The translations under genes were made by a program, and so were the position numbers. A DNA stretch of 64,000 bases from Lewinellaceae bacterium (GTDB taxonomy: Bacteria > Bacteroidota > Bacteroidia > Chitinophagales > Saprospiraceae): positions 2,608,501 to 2,672,500 of the forward strand of contig JACJYR010000001.1 in assembly GCA_020636005.1 (NCBI GenBank), written 5' to 3'. The notes beneath the pieces are model-generated. The model did no database searches. It saw only the letters and a program-made list of their open reading frames with translations, and was not told the origin of the DNA. Positions 1 to 7,060 of this stretch are shown here, piece by piece; the first letter of the stretch is position 1; every line of letters begins with the position of its first letter.

Positions 1-2
1 AC

Positions 3-1085
3 GAACGGGAACTGGAATTGCTGCAATTGGCAGCCTGGTTCCACGACAGCGGCTACGATCAGGGGGCCGAAAACCATGAGGAGCGCAGTTGCCACTATGC
101 GGTGGCGTTTTTGTCAAAACAAGGTGTAAAAGAACAAGATCTCGACCTGATCACCCGCTGCATCATGGCCACAAAACTGCCATTTAAGCCCAAGGATTTG
201 CTGGAAGAGATCATCTGCGATGCCGACCTGAGCCACCTGGGCAAAAAGGTTTATTGGGACAGGTGCGGCAGGCTGCGGCAGGAACTGCTGCTGACCAGGA
301 GCAGGTTGATGTCGGAAGCGGAATGGGTGGAATTCGAGCTGAATTTTATGAACAACCACCGCTATTTCACCGCCGTGGCCGAGGAGCTCTACAACGAGCG
401 CAAGCTGAAGCATATCAAACAATTGCGCAAGCAACAACTCCGGCTGAACCCCAAAGAGGTTGAGTCGGTGGACGATTTGGCCAGAAAGGACAAGAAGAAG
501 AAAAAAAACAAGAACGGCCCCGTCTCCATATTAAAAGAAAGGGAACTGGAACTGAACCAATTCAGCCTTGGCCGTGGCGTAGAGACGATGTACCGCACCA
601 CTTACCGTACGCACATCAACCTCAGCCAGATGGCCGACAACAAGGCCAACATTATGCTGAGCATCAATGCCATCGTCATTTCCATCGCTGTCCCCCAATT
701 GTTGCCCAAGTTCGACAACCACCCCAACCTGATCCTGCCAACGATAATGCTGTTGGCCTCCTGCGTAGTGGCCATTGTGCTGGCAACCCTGGCGACACGG
801 CCTAAAATTACCGAAGGTAAAATCACCCATGAAGACATCGAAGCCCGACGTGCCAACCTGCTGTTCTTCGGCAATTTTTATGAAATGAAGCTGGAAGATT
901 TTCAGTGGGGCATGATGGAGATGATAAAGGACAAGGACTTTTTGTACAGTTCCATGACCAAGGACATTTACTACCTGGGCGTGGTGCTGGCCAAAAAATA
1001 CCGCTACCTGAGCCACTGCTATGCCGTGTTTATGTACGGTATGATCATTACCGTGATTGCTTTTGCCCTTTCTATGCTCCTGTAA
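3..1085 (+). CDS. HD-domain / Pycsar effector (PycTM, DUF5706) membrane protein, 5' partial
   Basis: The reading frame is open at the window edge, so the true start lies upstream. The first ~110 visible residues form an HD phosphohydrolase-like domain: WFHDSGY carries the His-Asp pair (visible residues 14-15), and CDADLSHLG supplies a later metal-ligand Asp. A charged, Lys-rich linker follows. The C-terminal half begins near YRTTYRTHINLSQMADNKAN and has hydrophobic segments around INAIVISIAVPQLLP, LPTIMLLASCVVAIVLA and the last 20 residues. This matches the PycTM domain that acts as membrane effector of Pycsar cyclic-pyrimidine antiphage defence. HD-PycTM fusions are common in Bacteroidota, often without a neighbouring cyclase. 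No cyclase is visible here, but upstream sequence is missing. The defence role is inferred from the family only. The HD domain could instead degrade a nucleotide signal. Confidence 0.8.
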   Translation, partial: ERELELLQLAAWFHDSGYDQGAENHEERSCHYAVAFLSKQGVKEQDLDLITRCIMATKLPFKPKDLLEEIICDADLSHLGKKVYWDRCGRLRQELLLTRSRLMSEAEWVEFELNFMNNHRYFTAVAEELYNERKLKHIKQLRKQQLRLNPKEVESVDDLARKDKKKKKNKNGPVSILKERELELNQFSLGRGVETMYRTTYRTHINLSQMADNKANIMLSINAIVISIAVPQLLPKFDNHPNLILPTIMLLASCVVAIVLATLATRPKITEGKITHEDIEARRANLLFFGNFYEMKLEDFQWGMMEMIKDKDFLYSSMTKDIYYLGVVLAKKYRYLSHCYAVFMYGMIITVIAFALSMLL

Positions 1086-1090
1086 AAAAG

Positions 1091-1205
1091 GTGTTTGAGT
1101 GTTTCGGTGTTTTTGATGCCGGTTTTCAATGATTTGGCGAAAAATGCCGGCAAAAATTGAATACCCCAACCATACCAAAATACATAAACACAAAAACACA
1201 TCCCT
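1091..1205. repeat. Inverted pair of 8-nt tandem repeats between PycTM gene and tgt
   Basis: Three octads on the left (GTGTTTGA, GTGTTTCG, GTGTTTTT at 1091-1114) face three on the right (ACATAAAC, ACAAAAAC, ACATCCCT at 1182-1205). The right-hand consensus is roughly the reverse complement of the left. Between them GCCGG at about 1119 and GCCGGC at about 1146 could form another stem. The arrangement recurs at other junctions in this window. It may act as a terminator-like hairpin, but there is no clean T-run on the + strand. Confidence 0.5.
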
Positions 1206-1211
1206 CAAGTC

Positions 1212-2342
1212 TTGTTTTTCCAACTTCAACATACCGACCCAAGCTCCTCCGCCCGTGCCGGCATCCTCGAAACTGCGCATGGCCACATTGAGACGCCCAT
1301 CTTCATGCCCGTAGGGACGGTTGGGGCGGTGAAGGCTGTCCACCAGCACGAGTTGGTGGATGTGGTGCAGGCGCAGATTATTTTGGGGAATACCTACCAC
1401 CTGTACCTTCGGCCCGGTACGGATGTTTTGCAAAAAGCTGGCGGCCTACACCAGTTCATGGGCTGGGACCGGCCCATCCTCACCGACAGTGGCGGCTATC
1501 AGGTCTATTCGTTGAGTTCTAAAAGAAAAATCAAGGAAGAAGGCGTCACTTTCACTTCGCACCTCGACGGCTCGAAGCATTTTTTCAGCCCCGAATCGGC
1601 CGTGGATACCCAGCGGGAAATCGGGGCGGACATCATCATGGCGCTGGACGAATGCACCCCCTATCCCTGCGACTACCACTACGCTAAAAACTCGATGGGG
1701 CTGACCCACCGCTGGCTTCAGCGTTGCTGTGGGCATTTTGATAAAACGGCAGGTTTGTATGGGTACGAACAAAACTTGTTCCCCATCGTGCAGGGCAGTA
1801 CTTACAGGGATTTGCGTAAGGAATCGGCGGAAGTAATAGCGGCCTTTGACAGGGTGGGTAACGCCATCGGCGGCCTTTCCGTGGGCGAGCCGGAAGAGGA
1901 TATGTACGAAATGACGGAACTGGTCTGCGGCATTTTACCCAAAGAGAAACCACGCTACCTGATGGGCGTTGGTACCCCATTCAACATTCTGGAGTGCATC
2001 GCCCTCGGCGTTGATATGTTCGACTGCGTGCTGCCGACGAGGAATGCCCGGCACGGCCTGCTCTATACGGCTAAGGGCGTTATCAATATTAAAAATGCCA
2101 AATGGAAGGAGGACTTCAGTGCCATTGACGAAAACAGCACTAGCCACACCAGCCGCCACCACACCAAAGCCTACCTCCGCCACCTGATCCACACAGGGGA
2201 AATACTGGGGGCGCAGATAGCCACGCTGCACAACCTCTGCTTTTACCTTTGGCTGGTAAAGGAAGCCCGTCTGCACATCATAGCCGGCGATTTCAATGCA
2301 TGGAAAAATGGGATGGTCGCCAGTATGCGGCAGCGGTTGTGA
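1212..2342 (+). CDS. tgt: tRNA-guanine(34) transglycosylase, queuosine synthesis
   Basis: Exchanges guanine-34 for a queuosine precursor (preQ1) in tRNAs with GUN anticodons. At 376 residues it has normal family length. The TTG start at 1212 gives MFFQLQHTD, the usual N-terminus of Bacteroidota Tgt. Visible motifs are FMPVGTVGAVKAV, LTDSGGYQVYSLS (substrate Asp), IGGLSVGEP (guanine pocket) and DMFDCVLPTRNARHG (nucleophile Asp). The C-terminal zinc site of the Zymomonas/E. coli enzyme (CxCxxC) is absent: the segment reads DENSTSHTSRHHTKAYLRH, with no cysteine. The first ATG further in would remove the conserved N-terminal strand, so the TTG start is preferred. It is followed in the same direction by an LPS-transport permease gene. 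Confidence 0.96.
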   Translation: MFFQLQHTDPSSSARAGILETAHGHIETPIFMPVGTVGAVKAVHQHELVDVVQAQIILGNTYHLYLRPGTDVLQKAGGLHQFMGWDRPILTDSGGYQVYSLSSKRKIKEEGVTFTSHLDGSKHFFSPESAVDTQREIGADIIMALDECTPYPCDYHYAKNSMGLTHRWLQRCCGHFDKTAGLYGYEQNLFPIVQGSTYRDLRKESAEVIAAFDRVGNAIGGLSVGEPEEDMYEMTELVCGILPKEKPRYLMGVGTPFNILECIALGVDMFDCVLPTRNARHGLLYTAKGVINIKNAKWKEDFSAIDENSTSHTSRHHTKAYLRHLIHTGEILGAQIATLHNLCFYLWLVKEARLHIIAGDFNAWKNGMVASMRQRL

Positions 2343-2488
2343 AATCGGGTGTTTGTGGATTTGGAGGCCGTGGATTTCTTGGAGGTTGTTGGCCGGCCCC
2401 ATTTTTTATCGGTTTCAATATTCCCTTTTGAAAACCGCCGCCAACGCACCTAAACAGTTAAACACACAAACACCTACTTTTGCCCGCC

Positions 2489-3577
2489 ATGCTGAAAATC
2501 CTCGACCGGTACATCATCAAAAACTACCTGAGCAGTTTCCTGTTCGTGGTGCTGATATTTTCCATGATTGCGGTGATCATTGATTTCAGCCAGAACGTGG
2601 AGGAATTTATTGACGAAAAACTGCCCGCTTGGCGGGTAGCAAAGGAATACTACTTAAACTTCGTTATTTTCATCAATGGATTGCTTTGGCCGCTTTTTGC
2701 CATGATTTCGGTGATTTTTTTCACCTCCCGACTGGCCTACAATTCTGAAATTATCGCCATCCTCAATGCAGGGGTCAGCTTTCGGAGGTTTATGCGCCCA
2801 TACCTGATAGGCGGGGGACTTATTGCAATGGTACACCTCATCTCCAACCATTACATCATCCCATTGAGCAACAAAACCCGGTTGGATTTTTTCCATAGCT
2901 ACATTATGAAGGAAAGCGACAAAGGGAAGACCCGCGACATACACATGTTCATCACGCCGGACACCAAGATTTACGTGAGGGATTATTTCAAGCGCGATTC
3001 CTTTGCACGGAGCTTCAGGCTGGAAAAATTCGATGGCAACAAACTACTTGGCTTCATTGAGGCGGAAGAGGCCCGCTGGAAAGGCGACAAGCAGAAGTGG
3101 CAGTTGAGCAACTATGAAATCCACTCGTTTAATGGCCGGGAAGAATCCATCGTGGTGGGGGGCAAGGAAAAACTGGACACGGCACTGGCACTGACGCCCA
3201 ACGATTTTGTGCGCTACGACGATACCCGGGAGCAAATACCCACCAACAAACTGCAGGCTTTCATTGCCGAGGAGAAACTCCGGGGCATCGGCAATACCAA
3301 ACTCTACGAAATAGAGCTCTACCGCCGCACTGCCGATCCTTTCACCATCCTCATCGTCACCATCATCGGCATGTCGGTGGCCTCCCGCAAGGTGAGGGGC
3401 GGCATGGGGTTGCACCTTGCCCTGGGCGTGGCGCTGGGGGCGCTCTTCATTTTCCTTTCCAAATTTTCTATCACTTTTGCCACCAACGAAGCCTTGTCGC
3501 CCTTTCTCGGGGTTTGGATACCGAACCTTGTGTTCCTCACGGTGGCGCTGCTACTCATATTCAAAGCGCAAAAATAG
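2489..3577 (+). CDS. LptF/LptG-family LPS export permease (YjgP/YjgQ)
   Basis: Inner-membrane permease of the Lpt machine that extracts lipopolysaccharide and passes it to LptC/A. From the ATG at 2489 it is about 362 residues and begins MLKILDRYIIKNYL, the family N-terminus. A TTG three codons upstream (2480) is also in frame but less likely. The topology is typical: three N-terminal membrane segments (LSSFLFVVLIFSMIAVIIDF; the NGLLWPLFAMISVIFF region; YLIGGGLIAMVHLIS), a periplasmic jellyroll-like domain of ~150 residues, then three C-terminal segments starting near ADPFTILIVTIIGMSVASRK. LptF and LptG cannot be separated from sequence alone. The partner permease is not in the window. Confidence 0.9.
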   Translation: MLKILDRYIIKNYLSSFLFVVLIFSMIAVIIDFSQNVEEFIDEKLPAWRVAKEYYLNFVIFINGLLWPLFAMISVIFFTSRLAYNSEIIAILNAGVSFRRFMRPYLIGGGLIAMVHLISNHYIIPLSNKTRLDFFHSYIMKESDKGKTRDIHMFITPDTKIYVRDYFKRDSFARSFRLEKFDGNKLLGFIEAEEARWKGDKQKWQLSNYEIHSFNGREESIVVGGKEKLDTALALTPNDFVRYDDTREQIPTNKLQAFIAEEKLRGIGNTKLYEIELYRRTADPFTILIVTIIGMSVASRKVRGGMGLHLALGVALGALFIFLSKFSITFATNEALSPFLGVWIPNLVFLTVALLLIFKAQK

Positions 3578-3698
3578 ACGGCTATCCATTGTTTTTTTTC
3601 CTCTGTTTAAAGAATTGACAGCCCGGCTTTTGCAGAAAATTCCTTCAATTATTGACACCATCCTGCCGGGTTTAAATAATTTTTGGCGGATAAAGTTT

Positions 3699-3730
3699 TT
3701 TGGTAGTTGTTCAAAAAGTCTATACATTTG
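3699..3730 (+). promoter_or_regulatory. Bacteroidota-type promoter ahead of the exopolysaccharide locus
   Basis: TTTG (3699-3702) is separated by 20 nt from TACATTTG (3723-3730). This matches the Bacteroidota sigma-ABfr consensus of TTTG near -33 and TAnnTTTG near -7. Transcription would start near 3737. It is the best promoter match found upstream of the polysaccharide genes and faces them. Confidence 0.6.
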
Positions 3731-4312
3731 CCCCTGCGTTTCTAAAAGTAAGAAACTCCCCGGAGGTTGATTTTTGAATTCCTGTGGATAACAACAACTT
3801 TAAGAAGCCATTTACCGATTACCTATCTCCGTACGATTTTCACGACGGTATCAATACGCCTATTAAGGCTAACTCCTTAACTGGTTGCATAAATAGACAT
3901 ACTGCTCAATGATTTTGCAACTCCCCCCGCCCGTCCCGTTTACGAGGAAACATCACACGTTTTTCATGGCATTCTATAAGAGAAAACTGATAAATGGGTA
4001 AGACCTGTTTGTTGAGTCATTTTTTTTTGTACCCAAAATGAAATCAAATGAAGAACACGTGCCCAACATAAACAGCACTATGAGAGACCCCGGTCAATGA
4101 CACTGGCCGCTTAAGCACATTTACTATCCCTTCTGGTGGTGCACTTAATGTGTTTCTCAACAATTCTTCATTTCACACTTTGGAACATGCTGCCAGTCCA
4201 GCTAAAGTTTGGCGTTTACCAGCCTGATAGGCCGCGACCTATCAACGGCGAAGCCATGCGATGACCTGAGATTGCCAGATTCATCCCACATTTTTCCCAA
4301 AAGCTGTTCCCC
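3731..4312 (+). other. Long leader region without a convincing gene
   Basis: This ~580-nt stretch separates the promoter from the first polysaccharide gene. A GTG-started frame at 3784-3990 (68 codons, beginning MDNNNFKKPF) matches no family I recognise and is not called as a gene. Near the 3' end AAGCACATT (4113-4121) and AATGTGTTT (4147-4155) can pair with one mismatch around a 25-nt loop. The length suggests post-initiation control (attenuation or processive antitermination is usual for such loci), but no known riboswitch or ops/JUMPStart element was recognised. Confidence 0.4.
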
Positions 4313-5050
4313 TTGCTATTCAATATTTTCAAGCCATCAAAATCCAGGCACCGTCATTCCGATTTTTCCAGGTTGCAAACCGATATGCACTCCCATCTGG
4401 TGCCTGCGGTGGACGATGGCTCCGATTCTATAGAGACGAGCATTGCGCTGCTCCAGGGTTTGTCGGCGCTTGGATACCGGAAAGTAATTACCACCCCGCA
4501 CATCCGTCCCGACTATTTCCCGAATACCAAAGAAACCATTCTGGCAGGATTTGCTGACCTGCAAGCGGCGGCCAAATCGGCAGGGTTGGAGATGGAATTG
4601 GCTTGTGCAGCAGAGTATTTTGTGGACTATGACTTTCAGGCTACCGTTGAAAAAGAGGAATTGTTGACCTTCAGTGGCAACCATATCCTCATGGAAATCT
4701 CGACTTTTTCGCCGCCGCCCAACCTGTACGAAAGCATTTTCAAATTGAGGATCAAGGGCTACGAGCCCATCATTGCCCACCCGGAAAGATATGTTTACTA
4801 CGAGGTCAGCGAGTTCCAAAAGCTGAAAGATTTTGGGTGCCTGCTGCAAATGAACATTTTGTCTTTGTCCGGCCACTACGGAAAACCTGTGAAAGACCTG
4901 GCTAACAAATTATTGAAAGCAGGCATGATTGACCTGCTCGGTACCGACCTTCATCACCAAAGGCACCTCGAGTCTTTGCAGAAAGCCGCACACAATGATA
5001 GCATGATGGATATACTCGCTACAAGAGAATTTAGGAACGCAGACCTGTAG
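4313..5050 (+). CDS. CpsB/YwqE-type PHP tyrosine-protein phosphatase
   Basis: A manganese-dependent PHP-fold phosphatase that would remove phosphate from the tyrosine autokinase encoded at 7061, allowing cycling of Wzc. The 245 residues show the PHP metal motifs in order: DMHSHLVPAVDDG (H26, H28), ITTPHIRPDY, AAEYF, AHPERYVYY and LGTDLHHQRH. The TTG at 4313 gives MLFNIFKP, a typical short hydrophobic start for Bacteroidota CpsB proteins. No ATG nearby would keep the HxH motif. It is the first gene of the locus, 38 nt before the initiating glycosyltransferase, the classic position for a capsule regulator pair. Confidence 0.92.
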   Translation: MLFNIFKPSKSRHRHSDFSRLQTDMHSHLVPAVDDGSDSIETSIALLQGLSALGYRKVITTPHIRPDYFPNTKETILAGFADLQAAAKSAGLEMELACAAEYFVDYDFQATVEKEELLTFSGNHILMEISTFSPPPNLYESIFKLRIKGYEPIIAHPERYVYYEVSEFQKLKDFGCLLQMNILSLSGHYGKPVKDLANKLLKAGMIDLLGTDLHHQRHLESLQKAAHNDSMMDILATREFRNADL

Positions 5051-5088
5051 ATTCCTTTTTCTACCTAACACTTATAAACCCAATCTTA

Positions 5089-6177
5089 ATGGAAACCCAA
5101 TTTTACACAGCGCTGCCGTTTATGCTGGCATTGATCATGGGCCTGTTTTTGACCTCTTCTATTATTGATTTAGCAAAAAAGATGAAGCTTTTTGATGGGA
5201 ACAACCACCTGAAAGTACATGTCGAAAAAGTATGCTCCCTGGGGGGCATCGCCATTTTTGCAGCATTTTGGGTGGCCTTTTTACTCACCGGCCCCACGTC
5301 CGGCATTGCGGGTGAGGGCCATCTGTTTGTGGGGTCTTTCGTCCTGTTTTTGACGGGGGTGAAAGACGATCTGGTGAGTATTCCGGCAAAAAAGCGATTG
5401 CTGATTCAACTTGGGGTGGCGAGCCTGCTTTTTTTTGGTGGGGTTCAGCTTACCCAGATTCCAGGCATGGATTTCACATTTCCGCTGCCAGTCAGCTACT
5501 TTCTCACCATCTTTCTAATGGGCGCACTTGTCAATGCTTTCAATTTCATTGACGGGATAAATGGCCTGGCGGGCGGACTTGCCTTTATTGCATCGCTGGC
5601 TTTTTCGTTGTTGTTCTTCATGGCAGGTGCCAATGGGCTGGGCTTTATGGCATTGGCATTGGCGGGCGCCGTGATGGGTTTTCTATGGTTCAATTTTGGA
5701 AAGGCCAAAATCTTTATGGGCGACAATGGCTCTACCTTTATCGGAATAATACTTTCTTATTTTTGTGTCAGTTTTTTGAACCCTGATATCCAGGCAGGAT
5801 TTGCAACTCCGGTTTCCCCGGTAGTCTTGCTCGCCGTTTTGATCGTTCCCCTGGCGGATTTGATAAAAGTAGTGCTCAGCCGGCTGGTGCGCAGGCAGTC
5901 GCCTTTTATTGGCGACAGGAACCACATCCACCACCTGCTTGAACGAACTGGGTTGGGCCACCGGTCAATTTGTATGCGCTTGTTCGGTTGGAATATCTTC
6001 GTGATTTTATTTTCCTTACTTTTACTACCGCAAAATATACTGCTCGCCTGTGCGACTATCTTTGTCGCAGGGGGGCTACCGTACCTCGCACTGAATATTG
6101 CAGCCTATTTCCGCAAGGGTAAAAAATCCTCCAACGCCCAAATGAATGTAAGGAAAGGGGAAGAGGTATTTCAGTAG
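5089..6177 (+). CDS. WecA/MraY-family undecaprenyl-phosphate sugar-1-phosphate transferase
   Basis: Integral membrane enzyme that starts the repeat unit by moving a HexNAc-1-phosphate from a UDP-sugar to undecaprenyl phosphate. At 362 residues with about ten or eleven membrane segments it fits the family. Catalytic loops are visible: VKDDLVSI (Mg-binding Asp pair), NAFNFIDGINGLAGG (NxxxxDG), KIFMGDNGSTFIG and the HIHHLLERTGLGH histidine loop. The ATG at 5089 starts immediately before the first membrane helix. The exact sugar is not readable. It lies between the phosphatase and the export lipoprotein, fitting a Wzy-type assembly system. Confidence 0.93.
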   Translation: METQFYTALPFMLALIMGLFLTSSIIDLAKKMKLFDGNNHLKVHVEKVCSLGGIAIFAAFWVAFLLTGPTSGIAGEGHLFVGSFVLFLTGVKDDLVSIPAKKRLLIQLGVASLLFFGGVQLTQIPGMDFTFPLPVSYFLTIFLMGALVNAFNFIDGINGLAGGLAFIASLAFSLLFFMAGANGLGFMALALAGAVMGFLWFNFGKAKIFMGDNGSTFIGIILSYFCVSFLNPDIQAGFATPVSPVVLLAVLIVPLADLIKVVLSRLVRRQSPFIGDRNHIHHLLERTGLGHRSICMRLFGWNIFVILFSLLLLPQNILLACATIFVAGGLPYLALNIAAYFRKGKKSSNAQMNVRKGEEVFQ

Positions 6178-6203
6178 CGTTTTCCAAAAACCGTTAGACC
6201 ACT

Positions 6204-6986
6204 ATGTGCCAGCGAAACCAACTAATTCTAAATCTTGTACTCTGCCTGCTATTGGCAAGCCTTTTCCAGGCCTGTGTTCCTTTCGAAAAACTCGTCAACT
6301 TTCATGACGAGACGCCCGAAGATCTCATTGTCGCCCAATACGTGCCAGAGATCAAAAAAATAACTATCCAAAACGACGACATTCTTTCCATCACGGTTTC
6401 CACCTTTGACTCCACGGCAGCAAGGGTGTTCAACAAGCCAGTGAGTGCCTCCGGAGCCGACGGATCATTCATCGGCCAGGGCTATTTGGTGGACGAGGAC
6501 GGGTTTATCGAATTCCCCGTGTTGGGCAAGCTGAAAATGAAGGGCCTTACCCGTGAAATTGCCAAGGACACCATCAAGAACAGACTGCTGACCTACCTGC
6601 GCGACCCCGTGGTGGACGTGCGTTTTTTGAACCTCCACGTAAGCGTGATGGGGGAGGTGAAATCCCCTAATCTGTACACCTTCCCGGACGAACGTTTCAC
6701 CATCCTGGAGGCCCTGACCCTGGCCGGCGATATGACGGATTTTGCCGACCGGTCAAAAGTGATGGTCATCAGGGAGCACGATAAAGTGAGGGAATTTGGC
6801 GTGGTGGACTTGTCCTCGGCCCGTGCTTTTGAGTCCCCGTATTTTTACCTCACCCAGAACGATGTGGTTTATGTAAAACCCATCAAGGAAAAGACGAATT
6901 TGATACAGGATCCTATTTCCAGGATTTTAGCGTTCACGGGCATCGCCGTTTCCCTTGCCACCGTAGTTATTGCCTTGACGAGGTAA
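6204..6986 (+). CDS. Wza-like polysaccharide export lipoprotein (Poly_export/SLBB)
   Basis: Outer-membrane export component. A signal peptide ends in a lipobox (SLFQAC, Cys24). Residues ~45-130 form the polysaccharide export domain (QNDDILSITVSTFD, GYLVDEDGFIEFPVLGKL). An SLBB domain follows (LHVSVMGEVKSPNLYTFPDERFT is its core, ~145-210). A hydrophobic C-terminal helix (ILAFTGIAVSLATVVIAL) would span the membrane, as in Wza. At 260 residues it is shorter than E. coli Wza, normal for Bacteroidota. It would pair with the Wzc-type kinase 74 nt downstream. Confidence 0.93.
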   Translation: MCQRNQLILNLVLCLLLASLFQACVPFEKLVNFHDETPEDLIVAQYVPEIKKITIQNDDILSITVSTFDSTAARVFNKPVSASGADGSFIGQGYLVDEDGFIEFPVLGKLKMKGLTREIAKDTIKNRLLTYLRDPVVDVRFLNLHVSVMGEVKSPNLYTFPDERFTILEALTLAGDMTDFADRSKVMVIREHDKVREFGVVDLSSARAFESPYFYLTQNDVVYVKPIKEKTNLIQDPISRILAFTGIAVSLATVVIALTR

Positions 6987-7060
6987 AGTCCAATGAGAAA
7001 ACAAAACGTAAAACCAGTGCCATCAGGTTACCCCTCAGATTGCTTAAAAACCGTTGAATT

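Noticed and set aside
2475..2482. TACTTTTG box just before the LptF/G start
   Set aside because: A good -7 box, but no TTTG about 20 nt upstream, and it would leave almost no leader before the start codon.
3784..3990. 68-codon GTG-started frame in the leader
   Set aside because: No family resemblance, no clear translation signal, Pro/His-rich second half; kept only as a remark in the leader entry.
4209..4433. 74-codon frame overlapping the start of the PHP phosphatase gene
   Set aside because: Runs out of frame into the well-supported phosphatase gene and has no recognisable motif.
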